Source: Pseudomonadota bacterium (lineage in GTDB: Bacteria > Desulfobacterota > Syntrophorhabdia > Syntrophorhabdales > Syntrophorhabdaceae). From it: DNA of 45,922 nucleotides. Position numbers and translations under genes: made by a program. Below the pieces are notes generated by a model. The model saw only the letters and a program-made list of their open reading frames with translations. It was not told the DNA's origin and did no database searches. Below are positions 7,639-16,139 of the stretch, one piece after another; within the stretch, counting starts at the first letter, position 1, and every line of letters begins with the position of its first letter. Where the stretch lies: NCBI GenBank assembly GCA_026388315.1, contig JAPLKA010000015.1, positions 1 through 45,922 of the forward strand, in the 5' to 3' direction.

Positions 7639-8244
7639 TCATTTCTTTTTATAGTATTCAGGATACATTTTTTCTGCACACTCCGGACAGATACCATGGG
7701 AGAACTCCGCTTCTGAATGGTCTCTTACATACATTTCCATCTGTTCCCAGCATCCATTATCATTGCGTATTTTCTTACAGGAGGCACAAATGGGTAGTAA
7801 TCCGCTTAAAAGCTTTACCTTAGAAAGTGCTTCCTTAAGTTCAATTATGAGCCTCTCGCGCTCTTCCTCTGCCTGCTTGCGTCGTATCGATAAAAAAGTG
7901 ACGACTCCAGCGATAGTGATGAACAGAACTACTCTTATCAGTGCCGGCATGATTATGCCGCTTTCTGATGTAAAAACAAGAATCAACACCATATAGAACA
8001 CTGTAAGGCACACCGAATAGATAAACCCCCTCATCGTGTAATACATACAGCTCAAAATGATTGGAATATAGAAGAGATTCTGGAACACAATAAACGATCC
8101 GGAGAGAAGACAGGAGAGGCTGATAATGATGGCTACAATTGTTGTGGCAGCGATGAGTAGAATATGAAGTCGGTTTCTTGGAGGATCCTTTTCCAGTTTA
8201 GTACTGTTCGTCCGCTTGGGTCTCCCGAAAAATTGTTGCTCCAT
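7639..8244 (-). CDS. Membrane protein with C-terminal Cys-pair signalling module
   Basis: About 201 residues. Four hydrophobic helices (about 25-125) are followed by a coiled coil (RRKQAEEERERLIIELKEALSKVKLL) and the module LSGLLPICASCKKIR...HGICPECAEKMYPEYY. That module, with its two Cys-x-x-Cys pairs, is common at the C-terminus of PAS and response-regulator proteins in Desulfobacterota and some archaea, and may bind metal. No kinase or cyclase domain is present, so this looks like a sensor without its output enzyme. The ATG at 8244 was chosen; a TTG three codons upstream is possible, and neither has a strong ribosome site. It stands alone after the toxin-antitoxin pair. Confidence 0.75.
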   Translation of the reverse strand: MEQQFFGRPKRTNSTKLEKDPPRNRLHILLIAATTIVAIIISLSCLLSGSFIVFQNLFYIPIILSCMYYTMRGFIYSVCLTVFYMVLILVFTSESGIIMPALIRVVLFITIAGVVTFLSIRRKQAEEERERLIIELKEALSKVKLLSGLLPICASCKKIRNDNGCWEQMEMYVRDHSEAEFSHGICPECAEKMYPEYYKKK

Positions 8245-8306
8245 ATATACCAAGCTGTTGATATCGGATATTATCCTTACAAAGTCAAGATTTTAATATG
8301 GTCCCT

Positions 8307-9905
8307 TCATGGAAGAAATGGCTCCTTTAAATCGGGCATGGCATTGACAATAAGTTCCGCCAGTCCGATGTAAGCCACGTTGATCTTTTCTTCCACCTTA
8401 TAGTATTCCAGGAGGTCCCTCAATTGAGCTTTGCAGTTCGAACAAGGGGCACACACGTATTTCTTTGTCTCAGGGTTTCCAGTATCCCGGAAGGTTTCCA
8501 CAATCTGTTTTATTTTCATCCGTCCTGCTACCGCCATCCTCCAGTCGGGAAAATTGAGAGAATTCATTACGGCAAAACCTCCACCGCCACCACAACAATA
8601 ATTATCAACGCCGTGGGGCTCCATTTCGACGAACTGCGGGCAGATGCTTCTGAGAATCCTCCTTTGGGGTTGAGATATACCCATCATTCTCACGATATTG
8701 CAGGGATCGTGGAGAGTAACGGGAAAGTTGTTTCTCTGTGGATCAAGTTTGAGTTTTCCACTTAGGACAATGTCTTCCAGGACCGGCAGGCAACTGATTC
8801 GGGGAATTGCCAGATCGGGTGGCAATAGCCTGTCGGCCAACACGATAGTTGCTTTATGGGCATGGCCACACTCTCCAACCACTATTTTGTTAACCTTCAG
8901 GTCCTTGGCTATACTGACGTGTCTCATGGCTATCCGGGCAAGTTGAAAGTCATCATACCAGGCACCATAGTTTACAGCATCATAGCCGGCGAGCTCGCTG
9001 GACAGCGTCCAGCTTATCCCGAGGGCATCGAAGAGAATTGCAAATGCTTCGGGATTTTCGGGCCACGACACAAACTCGCCTGCATTGTGTACAAGAAGTA
9101 TATCAGCCCCTTTTACGTCCACCGGGATGGCTATCTTTTTCCCTGTTTTTTCTTCAATCTCTTCCTCCATGAAACGCCTGATGTCCTCAAATGCCTTTGG
9201 ACGCATGCCAGTGCTTGAACCGGTATCGAGCTGCCGAACCGTGCCCATTTGATGCAGTTCTTTCGGGGCTATACCCAGTTCCTGACTGAAAACCTTTCGG
9301 AATTCATGTGCAATGAGACCATTGTCAATACCGAGGGGGCAGGCTTGGGCGCACCTGCGACAGAGCGTGCAACGGTAGGAAAGCTCTGCCAGCCTGGCAA
9401 GAGTTGACCAGTTGAGATCGACCTTCTTTGCGGTGAAGCCAAAGTTAAATAGCCCCTTTTTCTTGAGATATCCTTGAATAATCGCACGCAGGATTTCCGA
9501 ACGGTAGGTTGGCCTGTATATTTCCTGTTTTCCACTGGCCGTATAGACCGGACAGGCATCGCTACAGGTTTGACAGCTTGCACAGTATTTCAGGGAGAGG
9601 GTTAACGGTTTTAAAAAGGTCCAGTTATTCTCCTCCGAAAGCAACTTTTCGATACCTCCGAGAAACTTCCTGACTATCTCCTCTTCTTCCTGTTGACTGC
9701 CCGGCTTCAAAATCCCGATAGCCGATATGCCATCCAGGGATGCATCGATCCTCCGGCTTTGCTCATCGGTGAGCAACTTTAGTGGCTGCTGCTCGTTTAA
9801 GGGTTGATTCAAAGGAGGAGGAAGCTTGATAAGGTCTTTGATTTCAAGGGTGACCATCTGTGGAGCCGGCTTGCCGATGTCACCTATTTTTGTTGCCTTT
9901 TTCAC
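8307..9905 (-). CDS. HdrD/DsrK/TmcB-like iron-sulfur protein with CCG domains
   Basis: A 532-residue cytoplasmic electron carrier or thiol/disulfide oxidoreductase. Two [4Fe-4S] motifs, CASCQTCSDACPVY (about 108-121) and CTLCRRCAQACPLG (about 180-193), are followed by two CCG domains: GECGHAHK plus HDPCNIVR and NYCCGGGGG, then CAPCSNCKAQL near the C-terminus. This is the heterodisulfide-reductase D / DsrK / TmcB fold that couples membrane quinone or cytochrome b electrons to thiols. The GTG start has GGGAGG upstream and overlaps the preceding cytochrome b gene by 26 bp. With that gene and the DsrC-like gene it forms a three-gene operon. The exact partner (menaquinone, ETF or DsrC) is inference. 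Confidence 0.83.
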   Translation of the reverse strand: MKKATKIGDIGKPAPQMVTLEIKDLIKLPPPLNQPLNEQQPLKLLTDEQSRRIDASLDGISAIGILKPGSQQEEEEIVRKFLGGIEKLLSEENNWTFLKPLTLSLKYCASCQTCSDACPVYTASGKQEIYRPTYRSEILRAIIQGYLKKKGLFNFGFTAKKVDLNWSTLARLAELSYRCTLCRRCAQACPLGIDNGLIAHEFRKVFSQELGIAPKELHQMGTVRQLDTGSSTGMRPKAFEDIRRFMEEEIEEKTGKKIAIPVDVKGADILLVHNAGEFVSWPENPEAFAILFDALGISWTLSSELAGYDAVNYGAWYDDFQLARIAMRHVSIAKDLKVNKIVVGECGHAHKATIVLADRLLPPDLAIPRISCLPVLEDIVLSGKLKLDPQRNNFPVTLHDPCNIVRMMGISQPQRRILRSICPQFVEMEPHGVDNYCCGGGGGFAVMNSLNFPDWRMAVAGRMKIKQIVETFRDTGNPETKKYVCAPCSNCKAQLRDLLEYYKVEEKINVAYIGLAELIVNAMPDLKEPFLP

Positions 9906-10827
9906 CTGTTGAACCTCCCTGAGAGAAAAGCCTATTTTCAGACGCCACTTCTTCCCAGGTTTTGCCTGTAGAGATATGAGGCGCTGCCCAGCTTATTGTT
10001 TTGTGCAGAAGCAAACTTAATTCCCTGTTCTGTCTTGAGTCTTTGGGCAGGTGGTCGGTTGCCCATAATATTTTATGGTATAGAAAATATTTGGTCACAA
10101 AATGCATCATACGCGAACAGGGGACATAGATTATGAATAACGATGTCAGCAGTAAGTTGATTACCATGAGGGGGTGTAGATCCGATACAGGCTTAAAAGT
10201 GATGAGATTTTTAAGGTACTCTCTATAAACGGTGAAAGCCTTGTCGAACCAGAGCCAGTTCACAAAACCGGTAGATGAGATTGCCAAGGCGAAAAGGAGA
10301 TTGAAATAGATCACCGGGGTTGTGTAAAGTTTCAGATCTTTATCAACGAGTCTTAAAATTGTCAACCCTGCCGTGGAAAGTACCATCATCAAAAAGCTAA
10401 GGCCGCCTACGTAACAGGTTGCGTAAAAAAGAAAGACCACGGCGCATTCCGGCGACTCAGGTGTTATGTTGAACCCCTTCACAAGGGCAAGTGCCCCGGC
10501 AAACATAAAAAAAGTCCATAAAATGTAAAGATACAACGAGATGTGCAAGGGATATACAAAATACCAGTAGGATTTTCTCCGTTTGAAGTATGTAAGGAAA
10601 AGCAGTATTTCTTTTGCCATGTAAAGCAGTTCCTGCATTAACCGCCCGAAGCGATTTGAATCCCCCTTGCCTTCCCGTCCTTCACCGTTTCTACCGGGAA
10701 TAGGATAGAGTTCCCATCTCAAGCTGGATGGCAGGCGTGCGATGCTTATAGTCCTACATATAAAAAGGCAAACAAATACCCCTAACGATATGTAATTTAT
10801 TATTTGCAGCACCAAAAAACCGCTCAT
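9880..10827 (-). CDS. Membrane cytochrome b (NarI/DsrM/TmcC-like)
   Basis: About 315 residues with six or so transmembrane helices. His residues lie in helices, for example YPLHISLYLYILW, and in HFVTKYFLYHK near the C-terminus. This is the pattern of respiratory cytochrome b subunits that pass electrons between quinone and a CCG iron-sulfur partner. The ATG at 10827 directly precedes the first helix (SGFLVLQIINYISLG). A TTG at 10890, just after the DsrC-like stop, would add 21 polar residues. It is followed, with overlap, by the HdrD-like gene, and the two should form one membrane complex. Confidence 0.78.
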   Translation of the reverse strand: MSGFLVLQIINYISLGVFVCLFICRTISIARLPSSLRWELYPIPGRNGEGREGKGDSNRFGRLMQELLYMAKEILLFLTYFKRRKSYWYFVYPLHISLYLYILWTFFMFAGALALVKGFNITPESPECAVVFLFYATCYVGGLSFLMMVLSTAGLTILRLVDKDLKLYTTPVIYFNLLFALAISSTGFVNWLWFDKAFTVYREYLKNLITFKPVSDLHPLMVINLLLTSLFIIYVPCSRMMHFVTKYFLYHKILWATDHLPKDSRQNRELSLLLHKTISWAAPHISTGKTWEEVASENRLFSQGGSTGEKGNKNR

Positions 10828-10894
10828 ATTGATGACTGTTGCCTCCTTCCAGACCTTTACCTGGTAGATCTCGCTCTTCGCAGTCTGCAAGTCT

Positions 10895-11230
10895 CTATGG
10901 ATAGAAAAAGCTTGGTCTGATTACGATCTTCGGTATGCCTGCTATTCTGCAAGCACCCCGTGTCAAACCAGAGGGAAAAAGATCACGGATGCGTTTGAAG
11001 GAGAGTCCGGTACGCTTAGATAACATTTTTACAGGCGGAACACTGCCGTACTGACAATAGTAATCCCTCAAATAGTCAATAACTTTCCAGTGATCTTCGG
11101 TTAGCTCCAGATCTACTTCCGTGTGTACCAGGAGACGGGCAACTTCTCTGTTCCAGAATTCGGGGTTAAGTAAGAAACCTTCTTCATCGAGTTGATCATT
11201 AATGCTGATTGGCAGAGGTTCGGAAAACAT
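10895..11230 (-). CDS. DsrC/TusE-family sulfur carrier-like protein
   Basis: A 111-residue DsrC-fold protein. The family core is clear: GFLLNPEFWNREVARLL, LTEDHWKVIDYLRDYY, GSVPPVKMLSKRTG, LFPSGLTRGACRIAGIP. The Cys in ACRIAGIP matches the inner conserved Cys of DsrC. The penultimate Cys of the flexible arm is absent; the tail ends KIVIRPSFFYP. So it cannot form the internal disulfide or trisulfide of true DsrC and may be a regulatory or accessory homologue. It is the first gene of the operon with the cytochrome b and HdrD-like proteins, whose relatives reduce DsrC. The ribosome site AAGGAGG is strong. Confidence 0.83.
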   Translation of the reverse strand: MFSEPLPISINDQLDEEGFLLNPEFWNREVARLLVHTEVDLELTEDHWKVIDYLRDYYCQYGSVPPVKMLSKRTGLSFKRIRDLFPSGLTRGACRIAGIPKIVIRPSFFYP

Positions 11231-11478
11231 ATTAAATACCTCCTTCTTGTGTTACATTTTATAGCACAATTAACGCACTTATACAAAGCAATCAATGAAC
11301 CGTAATGGGTTACGATCTCGGATGTTGCAAGTGTTAACTCCAAAAAATGTTATTGTAAAAAAGGTTATTTTCAAGAGGATATATTATACCCCCTTCGATC
11401 AATCATGACAATCGCTTAAGATGAAGTTTCTGAGGAGCATCTCCCCGGAAATAGCACAAACCGGGATGAGCTTACCCC
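11231..11478. other. Intergenic region with a small hairpin
   Basis: Separates the hcr operon end from the DsrC-like operon. GGATGAG and CTCATCC (11464-11484) can form a 7-bp hairpin that overlaps the stop of the transglutaminase-like gene. It lacks a U-tract, so a terminator is uncertain. Confidence 0.35.
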
Positions 11479-12147
11479 TCATCCTTTAAACACATAACCG
11501 GAAGGCATAACATGACCGCGCGAGTCTTCGTTTTTCAGCCATGAATGCTTTTCACCCCAGATGGGCAGAAGCTTTCCCCGAAGCCATTCAAAGGGAAGAT
11601 CAGCCCGGGGTTCATACTTTTCGATATACTCGATATAGGGATTGCCTGCAAGGTCTTGTGGGGCAAGGGGTGCGTCATGAATGCCATCGAATTCGACGAC
11701 AGGAACACCGCTTTTCTCACACAGATCCCTGTCAAAGGCAGGTGTTACGCTTACCCATCTTTCCCCGAGAAGGAATTGGGTATACCCGTGACTTGGAAAC
11801 ACATCAAGGCCTGTCTGAGCAATCAGTTCCTGCGGCGCCTTGTGGTTTTTTATCCTTGCAAAGATAAGTCTTGAAGGGATGCAGGCTGCCCGACCGAGGG
11901 CGGCAAGGAGGACGGCCTTCTGGACACAGTAGCCCATCCCGCGCGTCAGTATCGTGCTGGCCATAAAGTCCTCGAACCTGGTAGAGATCATATAGACGCT
12001 GTAGTGGATACTGTCACGGACAAAATTAAAAAGGGACATCGCCTTTTCGCTGTCACTTCCGCAACGAGAGGTTAGCTGCACCGCCTTTTCAATGATTGCC
12101 TCATTGCTGGAATCAATGGCCTTTGTCGGTCTGAGGTATATTTCCAT
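11479..12147 (-). CDS. Transglutaminase-like (papain-fold) protein
   Basis: About 222 residues with a transglutaminase-like core. The nucleophile region is ILTRGMGYCVQKAVLLAALGRAACIPSRLI. The His and Asp follow in PSHGYTQFLLGERWVSVTPAFDRDLC. Members hydrolyse or crosslink peptides or act as amidases; the substrate is unknown. The start (ATG 12147, MEIYLRPTKAID) lies just past the hcrC-type stop at 12149, so it is the last gene of the reductase operon. A role in maturation or folding of the reductase, or in substrate activation, is guesswork. No signal peptide. Confidence 0.78.
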   Translation of the reverse strand: MEIYLRPTKAIDSSNEAIIEKAVQLTSRCGSDSEKAMSLFNFVRDSIHYSVYMISTRFEDFMASTILTRGMGYCVQKAVLLAALGRAACIPSRLIFARIKNHKAPQELIAQTGLDVFPSHGYTQFLLGERWVSVTPAFDRDLCEKSGVPVVEFDGIHDAPLAPQDLAGNPYIEYIEKYEPRADLPFEWLRGKLLPIWGEKHSWLKNEDSRGHVMPSGYVFKG

Positions 12148-12148
12148 C

Positions 12149-12613
12149 TTACACGCCTGCTGCCTCTTCAACGGCTTCAACTATCTTTTTATAGCCCGTG
12201 CATCGGCATATATTGGAAGAAACTGTCCTGATAATCTCCTGTCTCCCCGGTTTATTATTCCTCTCAAGGAGTGCCTTGGCAGTCATAATCATACCTGAGG
12301 TGCAGAAACCACACTGAACCGCCCCTTTTTCTATAAAGGCCTTCTGCAGGGGATGGAGTTTTCCCTCCCGCTGGAGTCCTTCAATGGTGGTTACCTCCAT
12401 ACCTTCCACTTCCGGCGTTAAAACAAGACAAGAACGAACGGGAATCTCATTGAGGATGACCGTACAAGAGCCACAGGCTCCAAGACCGCATGCCTCTTTT
12501 GCACCGGTCAGAGACAGTCTTTCCCGAATTGTCTCCAGAAGGGTTTCGTATGGTTTTACCTGGAGCGTTACCTTTTCGTTATTAACTGTGAATGTTACCT
12601 TGGCAGTTCTCAT
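12149..12613 (-). CDS. hcrC: 4-hydroxybenzoyl-CoA reductase-like [2Fe-2S] subunit (HcrC)
   Basis: A 154-residue small subunit of the xanthine-oxidase family with two [2Fe-2S] clusters. The plant-type ferredoxin site is CGLGACGSC plus a later Cys (VRSCLVL). The helical-domain site is CGFCTSGM and ICRCTGYKKIV. It passes electrons between the Mo subunit and the FAD subunit. It overlaps hcrB by 4 bp and ends just before the transglutaminase-like gene. The subunit alone cannot distinguish reductase from dehydrogenase; the call follows from the neighbouring FAD subunit. Confidence 0.85.
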   Translation of the reverse strand: MRTAKVTFTVNNEKVTLQVKPYETLLETIRERLSLTGAKEACGLGACGSCTVILNEIPVRSCLVLTPEVEGMEVTTIEGLQREGKLHPLQKAFIEKGAVQCGFCTSGMIMTAKALLERNNKPGRQEIIRTVSSNICRCTGYKKIVEAVEEAAGV

Positions 12614-13557
12614 GATCTTGCCTCCTTTAAAACTTTTGTAACCACCCTTTTCGCAAGAACCTTGGACATCCTCTTTCTGTAAGCTGCAGGGAGGGTTGTA
12701 TTTGAAACGGGTTTTGAATCAGAGTAAACATGACCTATGAGCTTTTCCACAGTATCCTCGTTCATATTTTCGAGAATGTACACAGAAGGAACAGGACCGA
12801 CAGCACCTATAGAGAACTTACCCCTTCCCTCCTCAACAGAAATGGCCGCGTTGACCAGCGGATAATCTATGGAGTCCCTTACCCTGATCTTTTCATAGGC
12901 CCCCCTTGTCTTCCTGAGAGGAATGAGGATCCTGGTAAGAATCTCGCCTGAGGTAATCCTGAAAGGTGTTCTGCTTTCGCCACTGAAAATCTTCGCAAGG
13001 TCTGTCCTTCTTTCACCGCCAGGACCGTTGAGAATCACTTCGGCAGAGAGAGAAAGCAATGAGGGGGCATTGTCACTGCAATAATTTGCAAAGCATGCAC
13101 GTGCGCCCGGCACGACATTGCAAGTTTTGCCACCCATTTTAAAACAGAAACCTTGTGCTGTTCGCCATTCCAGAGATTTGTTGTAAAAGAGACATCGCGT
13201 GTTCTGGAGTATGTTTCCGCCGACGGTACCCCTCATTTGAAGGGTTTCGCACGACGTGGCATCAAGCGATTCGTAGAGGGCCGGGAAGTACTCTTTTATA
13301 ACAGGATTATTCTTAAGTCCAAACAGCGTTGCATTTGCACCGATGGATAGAGAGCCTTCATGAACGGCTATTTCTTTGAGTTCGCCGATATCTTTAAGAT
13401 CGATGAGGGCAGTCGGTTTGTGAAGCCTCAGTTTCAACTGGGGCACTATATCTGTGCCGCCTGCAAGATAAAATGCCTTTTCATCATATTTCTGAAATAA
13501 ACGTATCGCCTCCTGGATACTTTTAGCCCTTTTGTATGCGAATTTTGGTAGAATCAT
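12610..13557 (-). CDS. hcrB: 4-hydroxybenzoyl-CoA reductase-like FAD subunit (HcrB) with extra [4Fe-4S] loop
   Basis: A 315-residue FAD subunit of the CoxM/XdhB fold (AGGTDIVPQLKLRLHKP; MRGTVGGNILQNTRC). Between about 120 and 165 it carries an insert with cysteines in NTRCLFYN, GFCFKMGGKTC and RACFANYC. This matches the [4Fe-4S]-binding loop that is diagnostic of 4-hydroxybenzoyl-CoA reductase and absent from ordinary xanthine dehydrogenases. In that enzyme the extra cluster supports low-potential electron input for removal of the phenolic OH. It overlaps hcrA and hcrC by 4 bp each. The aromatic CoA substrate is inferred from the insert. Confidence 0.85.
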   Translation of the reverse strand: MILPKFAYKRAKSIQEAIRLFQKYDEKAFYLAGGTDIVPQLKLRLHKPTALIDLKDIGELKEIAVHEGSLSIGANATLFGLKNNPVIKEYFPALYESLDATSCETLQMRGTVGGNILQNTRCLFYNKSLEWRTAQGFCFKMGGKTCNVVPGARACFANYCSDNAPSLLSLSAEVILNGPGGERRTDLAKIFSGESRTPFRITSGEILTRILIPLRKTRGAYEKIRVRDSIDYPLVNAAISVEEGRGKFSIGAVGPVPSVYILENMNEDTVEKLIGHVYSDSKPVSNTTLPAAYRKRMSKVLAKRVVTKVLKEARS

Positions 13558-15833
13558 CGCTTTGCCTCCTTTTTATCATCGATTAAACGCAAGACCCTGT
13601 CCGGCGTCAGCGGCAACTCTGTAAACAGCGTTCCTGTTGCGTGACCCACTGCACAGGCAACAGCGCTGTATGCATTCATTCTCACGGTCAGCCCGCCTTC
13701 CTTGGCGCCAAACGGTCCCTCCGGATCAACGGAACTCACAATCACCGTCTCTATATCGGGCATGTCGCAGGCAAGAGGAACCTTATATTCCAAGAGGTCG
13801 GGGTTAAGGAGAAATCCTTCATGCCAGAGATTTTCTTCCATGATAGCTGCAACCCCTGCCTGCTGAACGGAGCCCTCCATCTGTCCCTCTACTGCCATGG
13901 GATTGATTGCCCTGCCGCAGTCATGGGCTGCCACGAACCTGGGGATTGCAATCTTTCCTGTCTCAGGGTCAATACATACCTCTGCCACAGAAGTCCCGTA
14001 AGAAAATGTACCTGCCATCTGTCCGTATGGTCTTGATACCCATTCACGGTCGAAATCTATGTGCGGGAAATACGACCCTCTCCCCATGACCGGGTTGCCT
14101 CTGAAAAAGGCCTCACGGACAACCCAGGAGATAGGCATCTTCTTTTCGGGATCGCTCATCGAAAATGCTATCCCGTCCTTCAGGTCAATATTGTCTTCAG
14201 TTGTCCCGAGTTTTTCCGCCGCAACGGTAATCATCTGCTTCCGTGCGTCCTCGCAGGCCGCCTTCACAGCGTTACCACCGACAAATGCTGCTGCCTGTGA
14301 ATATGCTCCAGGATCAAGGTTCGTTACCTCTGTATCGGCGTTCACGAGGTTGATATCTTCCATGGGAATCCCAAGAACCTCGGACGCAATCTGTACCATC
14401 ATCGATTCGTTTCCCTGTCCGTTGTCAACAAGACCTGTTACAATTGTTGCCTGCCCATCATCGTTCAGCTTTACATAGCATGATGACCCGGAGCGAAAAC
14501 CCATGGGAAAACCGCACATGATTGCAACACATCCCATGCCGATACCGCTGCCTTCGGGTGATGTCATCAGTTTTTCCTTAAAACTGGATCTGTCCGATGC
14601 CTCCTCTATTGTCTCCCGGAGACCACAGCTTATGATCTTTGAACCTGTCGCCGTTTCTTCTCCCGCCGTTAAACCGTTTTTGAGTCTTATCTCCATAGGA
14701 CCGATGCCGATTTCAGCGGCGATATGGTCCATCTGAGCCTCATTGCCGGCAAGAAACGCCCTGCCGTGGCAGCCGTACATACCCCTTATCCCTTTGTTTG
14801 TGAAAACCCGATACCCGTTATACCGGACATTGGGAAACCGGTAACATTCCTCGTAGACATAAAAAGGTATGGACGTCGCTATGGGACCGGTGCTGCTGTA
14901 GGCGCCCCCGTCATAAACGACCTTGAAATCTTTTGCCACAATAGTGCCGTCTTTTTTTACACCCGTTTTTATTGTGGCTATCATATCATGTATCTGCCTG
15001 GTGCTTACGGCATTCTCCTCGCGGGTAAGGACAAGCTTCACAGGTCTTCCGGATTTAATAGAGAGGAGAGATGCAATAAAATCTCCGGGAGAAACCTCCG
15101 ACCTTCCACCAAAGGCACCCCCCGAATTGATATGGCGTATCCGTACTTTGTTGAGTTGTATCTTCAGGAGGTTCGAGAGGGCCTTGGCACGGACATGTGG
15201 CCCCGCATTGGGTAACCAGAGGTCAAGGAATCCGTTCTTATATGAGGCAAGCACTGCGTATGGTTCCATCATGGCATATGCTTCGCCTGCTGATTTGAAT
15301 GTGTCTTCGCGGACAAGATAAGCTTCCGCCATCGCCTTGTCTACCTCACCCACATCGATGTGCACATGTATGTTTATATTATCCGGATGCTCCTTGTGTA
15401 TCTGCGGCGATCCTTCCTTCATCGATTCCAGCGGATCAAAAACCGCCTCCAGCGGCTCATACTCCACCTTTATATATGCAAGGGCCTCCAGAGCAGTCTC
15501 TTCATCAACGGCTGCAACGGCTGCCACGTCCTCTCCAACGTATCGTACCTTATCGGTAGGCATCATGGCATGGTCCTGCGTATATCTGAAAACACCCCAT
15601 TTGATGCCATACCCGTCGAAACCACTGACAACAGCTTTGACACCGGGCAATCTCAAAGCACGCCTCGTGTCGATGCTTACTATCCGTGCGTGGGGATATG
15701 GGCTTCTCAATACCTTTGCTACGAGCATATTGGGCATTTTCATGTCTGCAGTATACATGGCAGCCCCGGTAACCTTTGCAAGCGAGTCGGTCCGTGCAAC
15801 CCTCTTTCCAATGATATTAGTGTTATATTCCAT
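13554..15833 (-). CDS. hcrA: 4-hydroxybenzoyl-CoA reductase-like molybdenum subunit (HcrA)
   Basis: A 759-residue large subunit of the xanthine-oxidase family, close to the roughly 769 residues of Thauera HcrA. It begins IGKRVARTDSLAKVTGAAMYTADM and carries the molybdopterin-binding motifs GGAFGGRSEV, RGMYGCHGRAF and GQGNESMMVQIASE, with a C-terminal GPFGAKEGG containing the expected catalytic Glu. The Mo centre would act on the aromatic CoA thioester. First gene of a tight operon with hcrB, hcrC and a transglutaminase-like gene. XdhC and YqeB maturation genes lie 21 kb away. Other family members such as aldehyde or purine hydroxylases cannot be fully excluded. Confidence 0.83.
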   Translation of the reverse strand: MEYNTNIIGKRVARTDSLAKVTGAAMYTADMKMPNMLVAKVLRSPYPHARIVSIDTRRALRLPGVKAVVSGFDGYGIKWGVFRYTQDHAMMPTDKVRYVGEDVAAVAAVDEETALEALAYIKVEYEPLEAVFDPLESMKEGSPQIHKEHPDNINIHVHIDVGEVDKAMAEAYLVREDTFKSAGEAYAMMEPYAVLASYKNGFLDLWLPNAGPHVRAKALSNLLKIQLNKVRIRHINSGGAFGGRSEVSPGDFIASLLSIKSGRPVKLVLTREENAVSTRQIHDMIATIKTGVKKDGTIVAKDFKVVYDGGAYSSTGPIATSIPFYVYEECYRFPNVRYNGYRVFTNKGIRGMYGCHGRAFLAGNEAQMDHIAAEIGIGPMEIRLKNGLTAGEETATGSKIISCGLRETIEEASDRSSFKEKLMTSPEGSGIGMGCVAIMCGFPMGFRSGSSCYVKLNDDGQATIVTGLVDNGQGNESMMVQIASEVLGIPMEDINLVNADTEVTNLDPGAYSQAAAFVGGNAVKAACEDARKQMITVAAEKLGTTEDNIDLKDGIAFSMSDPEKKMPISWVVREAFFRGNPVMGRGSYFPHIDFDREWVSRPYGQMAGTFSYGTSVAEVCIDPETGKIAIPRFVAAHDCGRAINPMAVEGQMEGSVQQAGVAAIMEENLWHEGFLLNPDLLEYKVPLACDMPDIETVIVSSVDPEGPFGAKEGGLTVRMNAYSAVACAVGHATGTLFTELPLTPDRVLRLIDDKKEAKR

Positions 15834-15995
15834 GGTTACTCCCTTTCCGCATACACAGCGGTTTTAATATTTTGTATACATTATGCCGTAATTAATATTT
15901 TATTTAAATCATTCTTGATGCCTAATACAAATATAAAACTGTAACTGTGTTTCGCCACATACTCACACGGTTTATCCTTTTACCCTCTCCAGTTC
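15834..15995. promoter_or_regulatory. Upstream region of the hcr operon
   Basis: AT-rich leader. GGGAGTAACC gives the hcrA ribosome site. A TGTATACA palindrome lies at about 15875, within ATTATGC-rich sequence, and could be an operator. No convincing -35/-10 or -24/-12 pair was found. Confidence 0.3.
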
Positions 15996-16139
15996 TCAAG
16001 AAGGGAGTGTCTGGCATGCATCTTCAATAATTTCCGATATATCCTTCACCACAATTTTGTCTTCACACTCTTCTGCTTTCACCGCATCTTCGTGGCAAAA
16101 ATGGGTGATCCCCAATGCGGTATTAATTGCCTCCGTACA
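15996..16139 (-). other. Open frame directly after the TAG stop of the ModA-like gene
   Basis: In the same frame as the binding-protein gene, 47 sense codons follow the TAG before a TGA. The translation has protein-like composition (HFCHEDAVKAEECEDKIVVK) and three or four Cys. It has no obvious start codon of its own. It could be a decayed gene remnant, a readthrough extension, or chance. No family recognised. Confidence 0.25.

Noticed and set aside
13641-15944. Plus-strand open frames opposite hcrA
   Set aside because: Shadows of a fully conserved molybdenum subunit; no ribosome sites or recognisable domains.
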